Made by a program: the position numbers and the translations under genes. Under the pieces are notes generated by a model. It was not told the DNA's origin. It saw only the letters and a program-made list of their open reading frames with translations, and made no database searches. DNA of 21,757 nt from CAZAXU01 sp964489245 (GTDB taxonomy: Bacteria > Bacteroidota > Bacteroidia > Flavobacteriales > Flavobacteriaceae): the NCBI GenBank assembly GCA_964489245.1, contig CAZAXU010000036.1, positions 1 through 21,757 on the forward strand, in the 5' to 3' direction. Of this stretch, positions 8,601-14,193 are shown one piece after another (position 1 is the stretch's first letter; each line of letters opens with the position of its first letter).

Positions 8601-9035
8601 GCTGAATCCGCGTGAAATACTACCACTGGTTTTGAGTCCGCCAAGAGGCTTGGGAGAATGATGTTTTTCAGTGTCAAAAGAAATTTTCTTGTCAGGGAGA
8701 TTTAAAATTCTGCTTTTGTCATAAATCTGATATGATTTTCTTAGAAACGCGGGATAGACTAAATATTTGATTTTAATAATTTGATTTTTATAAGCATCCG
8801 GATAAAGAAAATGCAGTGTGGCATATTCAAAATTAACCTGATATTTATCTTCGTCAATAAGCTGATTGTGCTCATCAAAAACTTCAAAATAAAAAGGCTG
8901 AATGCTGAAAGTGTCAATTTTTATGACAGGACGGTCTACTCTTAATATTTTTGTGCGCAGATTGATATAGCCTTCTAGCTGACTAAAACTCAGCATGAAA
9001 CTCAACGATAGAAAAAAAAACAGTATCCGTTTCAA
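5691..9035 (-). CDS. SprA-related exported envelope protein, uncharacterised Bacteroidota family
   Basis: The 1114-residue product starts with a signal peptide (RILFFFLSLSFMLSFSQ, likely cut after Gln19). A SprA-like block follows at about 132-215, with SGSISRGFSAGNNQ, LQINGKLSDKI and a GGDI turn. A region at about 262-330 contains EGNQGPYILTGNQGERY and a VYINGKLLKRG strand. Around 808-830 an acidic loop DYNNNGIKEINEFE, with YQDQANYIRV after it, looks like a Ca-binding turn. Much of the rest is alternating aromatic/hydrophobic strands, and the chain ends in Phe, as outer-membrane beta-barrels often do. SprA itself is the much larger (over 2000-residue) type 9 secretion translocon, so this is a relative and not SprA. 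The start is TTG; no ATG lies between the upstream in-frame TAA and it, and Met14 would split the signal peptide. Function is unknown; an outer-membrane location is inferred. Confidence 0.7.
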   Translation of the reverse strand: MKRILFFFLSLSFMLSFSQLEGYINLRTKILRVDRPVIKIDTFSIQPFYFEVFDEHNQLIDEDKYQVNFEYATLHFLYPDAYKNQIIKIKYLVYPAFLRKSYQIYDKSRILNLPDKKISFDTEKHHSPKPLGGLKTSGSISRGFSAGNNQSVVMQSEMDLQINGKLSDKINIKAVLSDSNMPQAYAGISQSYKEFDRIYMQLIGQNWQATGGDILMQSKSSYFMKFLRKTQGLDIEIGKDSSRIQVSGGYVDGQFGINKFQGVEGNQGPYILTGNQGERYIFIIANSEKVYINGKLLKRGETHDYIIRYETAELLFNTRFPITQNMRITVEFNYSNQHYMRYLNHNTYHNQGKKLDFSIYTYLEYDAKNKTLLYELDKQQRQTLKNAGDNAEELFVLSAKQVPYNENKILYQKIFTGNNFHFKYTRENLTELYEVRFSYIGKNKGSYALNRVIATGKIFEFVGENMGDYEPKIKLNAPQSRNYVGAGFNYHPNRKTQIDFEGLINYSDLNLFSTKDEQDNLGFATHLDFRQQLWQKKNRQLNAHLHHDFTHRNFMALDPYRDPEFSRQWQIDSIFGRQHLLDIGLSYNEEKNFAESGIRYFELRDSVKAGQEYFNTNWQYKKLKILSEHRLTQQESGNNKQMKIAYFHQSLQWRLKNFNIQTNGHYEERNQQLKQISDTLNYRYKFGEIFIEKRDSSHIGFRLGYKAEQNDSIRWNRFFRAENTHNIYAELKRKKENSKIDLYLNYRHSKYYFDAEKKDYLNIKFSWQQFLYHKFLMTNIQIETFNGNTLLDEITFVETPVGQGTHQWIDYNNNGIKEINEFEVATYQDQANYIRVILPSKNYMPTVNNSYEFQLIINPKAIINKGPASKLYNIFQFGTKHQATQKNEFIPLIWQPENPLSQNNIIQNDLFFNRTKRKYFVHFSYQNLAQKQILLVGKQAHELERFLLETKHAFLPNLIWKQKFISANNRVKSENYQSKNYRLRTREIKQKIDFKQAEKAVFSIFYHWKDKSNLSSVERLKMHRLGLSYLNKDTKNNIFQTEINFVLNRLSGNPNSPVSFQMLEALRNGKNLIFMALYRKKLTSYLEMNLGYNFRLAEDTPAIHTGNIQLKMIF

Positions 9036-9062
9036 AAGATTTTAAAATTAAAACTCCAAAAG

Positions 9063-9070
9063 CAAAGATA
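9063..9070 (-). promoter_or_regulatory. Candidate -7 promoter element for the SprA-related gene
   Basis: The minus strand reads TATCTTTG, an exact TAnnTTTG match, 27 bases before the TTG start. The nearest upstream TTTG is only 11 bases away, which is too close for a standard -33 element. Confidence 0.4.
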
Positions 9071-9181
9071 TATTATAAAGTCAAAAGACCGAAGTTGAAT
9101 AATAGGTGAAAGATATTTATTGAAAAACAATTTTCGGCATCAAATCTTTTTTTCTATGATTTAGTCGAGCAATCTTTCTTT

Positions 9182-10555
9182 TCAAATATAAATTTCAATT
9201 TCTTCATAGAGTTTCGGGCGATATGATTTCCAATGATAGACATCTTGAAGTTTTACTCTAAAAGTGTCTGCAGCAGTAGGTTCTCCATGCACCAGAAAAA
9301 TATTGGTAGGCTCGGATTTGAGTTCGCTTAGCCAATCTAAAAGTTCAGCTTGGTCAGCGTGTGCCGAGAGACTGTGAATACTTTCAATTTTGGCATTGAC
9401 AGGATAATATTTCCCAAAGAATTTAATTTCTTTGGCTCCTTCGAGCATTTGTCGCCCGCGGGTACCCTCAGCCTGATAGCCTACGAGAATCACTGTGGTT
9501 TCGGGCTCGTCAATCAGTTGTTTGAGATAGGTGAGCACGCGACCGCCGGTGACCATGCCGCTTCCGGCAATGATAATTTTGCATTTTTTGGTGTCAATGG
9601 TCTCCCAAGTCTCTTTATAAGAAGTGACAATATTTATTTTCTTTAGCATCTGATGAAATTCATTCATCGGCAGGTTATGCCATTGTGGAAAATGTTCAAA
9701 AACTTGAATCACATTATTTCCCATGGGGCTGTCTACATAGATTGATATATCCGGAATTTTATCTTCTTTTTGCATTTTCCAAAGCAAATACATTAAAACC
9801 TGAAGTCGCTCAATAGCAAAACTCGGAATAATGATATTGCCTCGGTTTCGCATGACGTTTATGATGGCATCTTCAAAATATTTATCTAATTTTTCTTGAG
9901 GATGCAAACGGTTTCCATAGGTAGTCTCAATGAATAAATAGTCTGCTTTTTCCGGTTTTTTCGGGGGGTCTAACAGAAGATCATCCGATCGTCCGATATC
10001 ACCGGAAAATACAAAACGTTTTCCGTAAATTTCCAGTTCAATGAATGTGGCGCCTATGATGTGTCCGTTATACATAAAACGGGCTTTGATATCATCAGTG
10101 AGAGAAATCCATTCTCCTTCATCTGTAGATTTAAAATATTGCAGAGTTTCTTCTGCTTCTTTCAGCGTGTAAAAGGGTTCAGGATTTTCATGTTTACTAT
10201 AGCCTTCTTTTTTGGCACGTTCAGCATCTTCTTCATGAATTTTTGCGCTGTCTTTCAAAACGATTTCTGCCACGGCAAGCGTAGGAGAGGTGGCAATGAT
10301 GTCTCCTGAGAATCCTTCTTTGACAAATCGGGGCAGATAGCCCACATGATCCAAATGCCCGTGGGTGAGCAAGACATAGTCTACTTTGGTGGCGTCAATT
10401 GGAAGCGGCTCCCAGTTTCTTTCTCGGAGTTCCTTCAGCCCTTGGAACATGCCGCAATCAATCATAAGGGTTTTTTGATTGGTTTCAATGAGATATTTTG
10501 AACCGGTTACTGTTCCGGCTGCGCCTAAGAATTTTATTTTGACTTTATTTTTCAT
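9182..10555 (-). CDS. MBL-fold beta-CASP ribonuclease
   Basis: The 457-residue protein has the full metallo-beta-lactamase/beta-CASP pattern: THGHLDH at 64-70, His165 in GHIIGAT, SGDIGR with Asp186, and FIETTYG with Glu210. It also has the SFAIERLQ helix at 245-252, GSGMVTGGR at 331-339, HSLSAHADQ with His399, and VHGEP with His423. Proteins of this type (COG1236-like) are zinc-dependent RNA endo/exonucleases used in RNA maturation and decay; DNA-acting relatives exist, but this single-domain form is normally assigned to RNA. Its ATG lies 11 bases inside the end of the upstream ATP-cone nuclease gene, so the two are co-transcribed and probably translationally coupled. The product is predicted cytoplasmic, as no signal peptide is seen. 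Confidence 0.9.
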   Translation of the reverse strand: MKNKVKIKFLGAAGTVTGSKYLIETNQKTLMIDCGMFQGLKELRERNWEPLPIDATKVDYVLLTHGHLDHVGYLPRFVKEGFSGDIIATSPTLAVAEIVLKDSAKIHEEDAERAKKEGYSKHENPEPFYTLKEAEETLQYFKSTDEGEWISLTDDIKARFMYNGHIIGATFIELEIYGKRFVFSGDIGRSDDLLLDPPKKPEKADYLFIETTYGNRLHPQEKLDKYFEDAIINVMRNRGNIIIPSFAIERLQVLMYLLWKMQKEDKIPDISIYVDSPMGNNVIQVFEHFPQWHNLPMNEFHQMLKKINIVTSYKETWETIDTKKCKIIIAGSGMVTGGRVLTYLKQLIDEPETTVILVGYQAEGTRGRQMLEGAKEIKFFGKYYPVNAKIESIHSLSAHADQAELLDWLSELKSEPTNIFLVHGEPTAADTFRVKLQDVYHWKSYRPKLYEEIEIYI

Positions 10556-11402
10556 GTTCTTTTTTTAATTGTTTATGACAGAGTTGTTCAATCTCGCCAA
10601 TGATTTTGTATTTCCTGTTTTTTGAAATGCCGATTTTGTTCAATAAGTAATGTTCTTTGATCAATTCGCTACATAAGACCACATCGTGTTCAAGCAGTTG
10701 ATTTTTTTCGTCTTTTGATAATAAACTGAGTGTGGTCAAAGGATATAAATGCAGCTCGTTGATTCTGTGTTTGAGTCCGTCTCCTTTCGGATAGTTCCAA
10801 CTCAATAGTTTGATGTTGTTGCAATTGGCATAGTCAATGGCATCTTCTGAAAATCTAGTATTGGTGACAATCCAAACATCTTCTAAGGGTTTATCTTTTT
10901 TCCAATTTTTTTTCAGATCGTGAAAACGAGAATGAATATAAAGTGGTACTTTGATGTTGCAGATATACTTGTCGTCAGAATGAAATTTGCATTCAATCAT
11001 TGAATAGGCATCATGTATTTTTGCCAATACGTCTATTTCGTGCTGCACGCATTTGCCGTCAATGACTTCTCCAATTGTTGTTTTATAACCTTTCTTTTTC
11101 AGGATTGTGGCAACCAATCGTTCAAAAGGGAATCCCGAAGGTCCCAACTCGTAAATAGCTTTCTTGAGTTTATATTTTGAGGCAAAGATAGATCTGATTT
11201 TTTTCAGTTGCTCATACGCCATCTTATAGATTTCGTTTGAGGTGATTCCGTCATAGATATTTTGAAAAATATAATCTAGAATTTTGTCTATGGTTTGATC
11301 GTTTGCGCCACTGTGTTCCAAAGATTTTCTTAGTTTTTTGGTTGAAAAATCTACAATCTCTCCGGTGGCTTTTTTGATCTTGATATTGTGGTTTTCATTC
11401 AT
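10545..11402 (-). CDS. ATP-cone plus Mrr-like nuclease domain protein
   Basis: The 285-residue protein has two recognisable parts. Residues about 7-85 resemble an ATP-cone, the nucleotide-binding regulatory domain of ribonucleotide reductases and NrdR (IKKATGEIVDFSTKKLRKSL, then GANDQTIDKIL). Residues about 88-205 resemble a PD-(D/E)xK Mrr-type restriction endonuclease fold: GFPFERLVATIL, then Asp124 in HEIDVLA and Glu137-Cys-Lys139 in SMIECKFH. This supplies the D...ExK catalytic set. The C-terminal 80 residues are helical with no motif I recognise. Domain names are inferred from motifs. A reasonable guess is a nuclease gated by ATP or dATP binding, possibly in repair, RNA turnover or nucleotide-stress response. 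Overlap with the beta-CASP gene suggests a shared pathway. The start is ATG at 11402, with a TAnnTTTG box 20 bases upstream. Confidence 0.8.
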   Translation of the reverse strand: MNENHNIKIKKATGEIVDFSTKKLRKSLEHSGANDQTIDKILDYIFQNIYDGITSNEIYKMAYEQLKKIRSIFASKYKLKKAIYELGPSGFPFERLVATILKKKGYKTTIGEVIDGKCVQHEIDVLAKIHDAYSMIECKFHSDDKYICNIKVPLYIHSRFHDLKKNWKKDKPLEDVWIVTNTRFSEDAIDYANCNNIKLLSWNYPKGDGLKHRINELHLYPLTTLSLLSKDEKNQLLEHDVVLCSELIKEHYLLNKIGISKNRKYKIIGEIEQLCHKQLKKEHEK

Positions 11403-11422
11403 CCGATAAGGTGTTTGAACAA

Positions 11423-11430
11423 CAAAGTTA
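11423..11430 (-). promoter_or_regulatory. Candidate -7 element for the ATP-cone nuclease/beta-CASP operon
   Basis: The minus strand reads TAACTTTG, an exact TAnnTTTG match, 20 bases before the ATG. No clear -33 element is visible. Confidence 0.4.
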
Positions 11431-11502
11431 AGTTTTTTCAGTTGACTTTTTATGATAATCTGACATAGTTGCCAAAAAAAAATAATAAACAGGACGAGAA
11501 GT

Positions 11503-11540
11503 AGCTTAAAAAAAATTTGTTATAAATTTTTTTTTAAGCT
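11503..11540. repeat. Long A/T inverted repeat between divergent genes
   Basis: The left arm, AGCTT plus eight A and TTT (11503-11518), is complementary to the right arm, AAA plus nine T and AAGCT (11524-11540), with one extra T. The loop is 5 bases (GTTAT). It lies between divergently transcribed genes, where no terminator is needed, about 70 bases upstream of rnz and 100 bases upstream of the ATP-cone gene. Possible roles are a regulator-binding site or a curved or cruciform-prone DNA element. Confidence 0.6.
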
Positions 11541-11581
11541 TTGATAAATAGGATTATCTGAAAAAAATCAAACAAATTCAG

Positions 11582-11589
11582 TATCTTTG
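11582..11589 (+). promoter_or_regulatory. Candidate -7 promoter element for rnz
   Basis: TATCTTTG matches TAnnTTTG exactly and lies 20 bases upstream of the rnz ATG. No -33 TTTG is present at standard spacing. Confidence 0.45.
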
Positions 11590-11609
11590 AGAGGTTAAAT
11601 AATAGCTTG

Positions 11610-12518
11610 ATGAAGTTGAATATATTAGGTTGTCATTCGGCAACGCCGAGAAGCACGACTTTTCCGTCTGCACATGTGCTGGAGATTGCAAATGAAAACA
11701 TCTTAATAGATGCAGGAGAAGGCATGCAAATTCAGTTGCGAAAGTATAGACATAAATTTAATAAAATCAGACATATTTTTATTTCGCATTTGCATGGAGA
11801 CCATTTCTATGGCTTGGTGGGTTTTCTTTCCACGCTGCGACTTTTGGGAAGAGAAAAAGAAGTTTATATTCATGCGCCTGTCGGGTTAAAAGAAATTGTC
11901 GAATTGCAATTCAGATTGACACAAACAGATATCAATTATCCGCTCCGTTTTCATGAGTTGAGTGCAAATCAATCTGAGGTTATATTAGAGACAGACAAAT
12001 TTGTTGTCAGCAATATTCCGCTGAAGCATAGAGTTTATACAAACGGTTTTTTGTTCAAAGAGCAAGAAGCCTTGAGGAAGTTGAATATGGAAGCGATTGA
12101 ACTGCATCCGGAAATAGGCACTTGGGCATATTATAATCTGAAAAAAGGAAAAGATTTTATCAGAGAAGACGGAAGTCTGATTTCAAATCAAGAGTTAACA
12201 TTGCCACCGCCCAAACCCAAAAGTTTTGCCTATTGCTCAGATACTTCATATTTTCCTGAAATCGTGCCGATTATCAAAGGAGTAGACTTGCTTTATCACG
12301 AAGCAACCTTTTTAGAGACAGATGCAGATTTAGCAGCAAGAACCATGCATTCTACTGCTAAGCAGGCAGCAAAAATTGCCAAGAAAGCCCAAGTGAAACA
12401 ATTGGTATTGGGGCATTTTTCATCCAGATATAAAGATGAAAGTAAATTTAAGATTGAAGCAGCTGAAATTTTTAAAAAAGTGGAGATTGCAACGGAAGGG
12501 AAAACATTTGAAATTTAG
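11610..12518 (+). CDS. rnz: Ribonuclease Z (tRNA 3' processing endonuclease)
   Basis: RNase Z removes the 3' trailer of tRNA precursors so that CCA can be added. The 302-residue product is the usual length of the short bacterial form. The metallo-beta-lactamase signature is HLHGDH at residues 60-65. Further zinc-ligand candidates are His140 (PLKHR), Asp211 (YCSDTSY) and His269 (LGHFSSRY), with YHEATF at 229-234 and HSTAKQAA from 247. The N-terminal GCHSATPRSTTFPSA segment and the ILIDAGEGMQ strand are typical. A TTG lies directly before the ATG (11607), but the ATG is preferred. It is divergent from the beta-CASP operon, so two RNA-processing metallo-hydrolases of the same superfamily sit back to back. 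Confidence 0.96.
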   Translation: MKLNILGCHSATPRSTTFPSAHVLEIANENILIDAGEGMQIQLRKYRHKFNKIRHIFISHLHGDHFYGLVGFLSTLRLLGREKEVYIHAPVGLKEIVELQFRLTQTDINYPLRFHELSANQSEVILETDKFVVSNIPLKHRVYTNGFLFKEQEALRKLNMEAIELHPEIGTWAYYNLKKGKDFIREDGSLISNQELTLPPPKPKSFAYCSDTSYFPEIVPIIKGVDLLYHEATFLETDADLAARTMHSTAKQAAKIAKKAQVKQLVLGHFSSRYKDESKFKIEAAEIFKKVEIATEGKTFEI

Positions 12519-12521
12519 CTT

Positions 12522-12529
12522 TATATTTG
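12522..12529 (+). promoter_or_regulatory. Possible -7 element before pdxH
   Basis: TATATTTG matches TAnnTTTG exactly and falls in the 21-base gap between rnz and pdxH, 10 bases before the pdxH ATG. It would give a nearly leaderless transcript, so read-through from rnz is at least as likely. Confidence 0.3.
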
Positions 12530-12539
12530 TGATATATTT

Positions 12540-13196
12540 ATGAGTAAAATGGAGAAAGATTTAGGCAAATATCGTCGTGTGTATGAAAAAGGAGAATTGG
12601 ATGAAAAAACCGCCCCCGACAATCCGATGGAATTTTTTAGAGATTGGTTTTATGAGGCAGAGAAGAAAGAAGACTGTATAGAGGTGAATGCAATGACCTT
12701 GGCAACAAAAGGTTTAGATGCATTTCCGAAGCTTCGCGTGGTTTTGCTAAAAAGATTTACATGGGAAGGTTTTGTGTTTTATACGAATTATGATAGCGAT
12801 AAGGGCAAAGCCATTCAGGCGGATAACAGGGTCTCCTTATCCTTTTTTTGGCCCAAATTGGAAAGACAAATTATCATCAAAGGAAAAGCGGAAAAGATTG
12901 CCGAAAATCTTTCAGACGGCTATTTTGAAAGTCGTCCGAGAGGCAGCAAGATAGGCGCATGGGCATCTCCGCAAAGCCAAGTGATTGTGTCAAAAAAATT
13001 TTTGGAAAATCGTTTTGAAACTTTTGAACGAAAATTTGAAGGAGAAGAAGTGCCTCGACCAAAGTTCTGGGGCGGATATATCGTGAAACCCATAGAGATT
13101 GAATTTTGGCAAGGACGCCCCAACAGATTGCACGATAGGGTGAAATATACTTTGCAAAAAGACTATAATTGGAAAAAAGAACGTTTAGGTTCATAG
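12540..13196 (+). CDS. pdxH: Pyridoxine/pyridoxamine 5'-phosphate oxidase
   Basis: PdxH is an FMN enzyme that oxidises pyridoxine or pyridoxamine 5'-phosphate to pyridoxal 5'-phosphate. At 218 residues it matches the family. Typical blocks are RVVLLKRFTWEGFVFYTNY (66-84), SDKGKAI, SLSFFWPKLERQIIIKG (99-115), SRPRGSKIGAWASPQSQ (131-147), PKFWGGY, and the C-terminal EFWQGRPNRLHDR containing the R-x-H substrate-binding pair Arg196/His198. The gene starts 21 bases after rnz on the same strand, probably as part of one transcript. The product supplies PLP, which the aminotransferase encoded downstream in this window needs; such a link is general and not specific. An alternative ATG exists at codon 4. 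Confidence 0.96.
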   Translation: MSKMEKDLGKYRRVYEKGELDEKTAPDNPMEFFRDWFYEAEKKEDCIEVNAMTLATKGLDAFPKLRVVLLKRFTWEGFVFYTNYDSDKGKAIQADNRVSLSFFWPKLERQIIIKGKAEKIAENLSDGYFESRPRGSKIGAWASPQSQVIVSKKFLENRFETFERKFEGEEVPRPKFWGGYIVKPIEIEFWQGRPNRLHDRVKYTLQKDYNWKKERLGS

Positions 13197-13315
13197 AAAA
13201 CCGATATGTCAGGTATGGTTTTTGAGAACATTTCAATACAAAAACAATAACAAATATAAGCAGATTAAAAAAAGCAGGAAGACAGGAGGGTATGAGTTTA
13301 AAGGAGAGAGGAAAA

Positions 13316-13343
13316 ACTTTGAACTTTCAATTCTGAACTTTCA
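13316..13343. repeat. Four-copy 7-base tandem repeat upstream of the GIN-domain gene
   Basis: The units are ACTTTGA, ACTTTCA, ATTCTGA and ACTTTCA: four heptamers in a row with a fixed trailing A and a variable S position. The array ends 16 bases before the ATG at 13360, so any change in copy number would alter the leader or promoter spacing. I recall similar AACTTTG-type heptamer runs in intergenic DNA of other Bacteroidota. Confidence 0.6.
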
Positions 13344-13359
13344 ACTAAACTATAAATAC

Positions 13360-14193
13360 ATGAAAAAAATAATTTTATTGCTGATTGCCTTTATAAGCTT
13401 GAGTGCATTGGCACAAAAAAGAGAAAAAATCAAAGGAAATAAAGAAGTTCTGATTAAAACATTTAAATTGCCTGAATTTTCGAGTGTTGAAGTGGGAGAC
13501 GCTTTTCACGTAGAACTGCAAGAAGCCACTGACGCTGCTACGAAAGTGAAGATTGAAACCGATGATAATTTGCTTGATGTGATTCACTTTGATGTGGAAG
13601 GAGATATGTTGAAAATCACTTCGTCAAAAGAAATTGTCAGGTATAAAAGAATGAATATCACAGTCTATTTTTCCGAAAGTTTCAAGGCGATAAGGGCTTT
13701 TAATAAGGCACGTATTTTTTCAGAAGACGAATTGAACATCAAACTTTTGAATATTGAAGTTGCAGATAGAGCCAGAGTGAAATTGAAACTAAAAAACACA
13801 GATGTTTTGGACATTCACGGAACTGAAAAAACGATGCTTGACATAGAAGCTAAATGCGGAATTGCAAATATCAATTTAAGTGGCAGCGCTGAAATTAGAG
13901 GAGAAATTTTTGGAAGGAAAATGGATGTAAATCTGGATGAACATGCAGCTTTCTTGATGAAAGGAAATTTGGAAAAAGCAAAAATCAATGTCAAAAACAA
14001 ATCGAGATATAACGGTTCAAAACTTGGTTCTAAAGTAGCGGATGCGAAGGTTTATGATAAGGCAGATGCCAAAATAAACGCAAATGAAGATGTTTTTTTG
14101 GAAGTCTCCGGAAATAGCGAAACTTATATCTACGGGACACCTAAAATCGATTTGAAGAAATTTAAAGATAATGCCGTCATATATAAAAAGTAG
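13360..14193 (+). CDS. GIN-domain (DUF2807) exported protein
   Basis: The start is set at the ATG that opens a clear signal peptide (MKKIILLLIAFISLSALAQ). The frame is open further upstream to 13222, but that part is low-complexity and basic and crosses the heptamer repeat, so it is unlikely to be translated. The mature protein of about 258 residues begins with TFKLPEFSSVEVGDAFHVEL, the usual opening of the DUF2807 putative adhesin-head (GIN) domain. Repeating beta-strand turns follow, of the type IEVADRARVKLKLKNTD, NINLSGSAEIRGEI and EVSGNSETYIYGTP, which form a right-handed beta-helix-like fold in this family. Function is unproven; a periplasmic or cell-surface role is inferred. Its end overlaps the OstA-like gene by 23 bases, which suggests co-expression with envelope biogenesis. 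Confidence 0.88.
   Translation: MKKIILLLIAFISLSALAQKREKIKGNKEVLIKTFKLPEFSSVEVGDAFHVELQEATDAATKVKIETDDNLLDVIHFDVEGDMLKITSSKEIVRYKRMNITVYFSESFKAIRAFNKARIFSEDELNIKLLNIEVADRARVKLKLKNTDVLDIHGTEKTMLDIEAKCGIANINLSGSAEIRGEIFGRKMDVNLDEHAAFLMKGNLEKAKINVKNKSRYNGSKLGSKVADAKVYDKADAKINANEDVFLEVSGNSETYIYGTPKIDLKKFKDNAVIYKK

Noticed and set aside
13222..13359. Upstream extension of the GIN-domain reading frame
   Set aside because: It is basic low-complexity sequence that crosses a 7-base tandem repeat, and the ATG at 13360 opens a textbook signal peptide.
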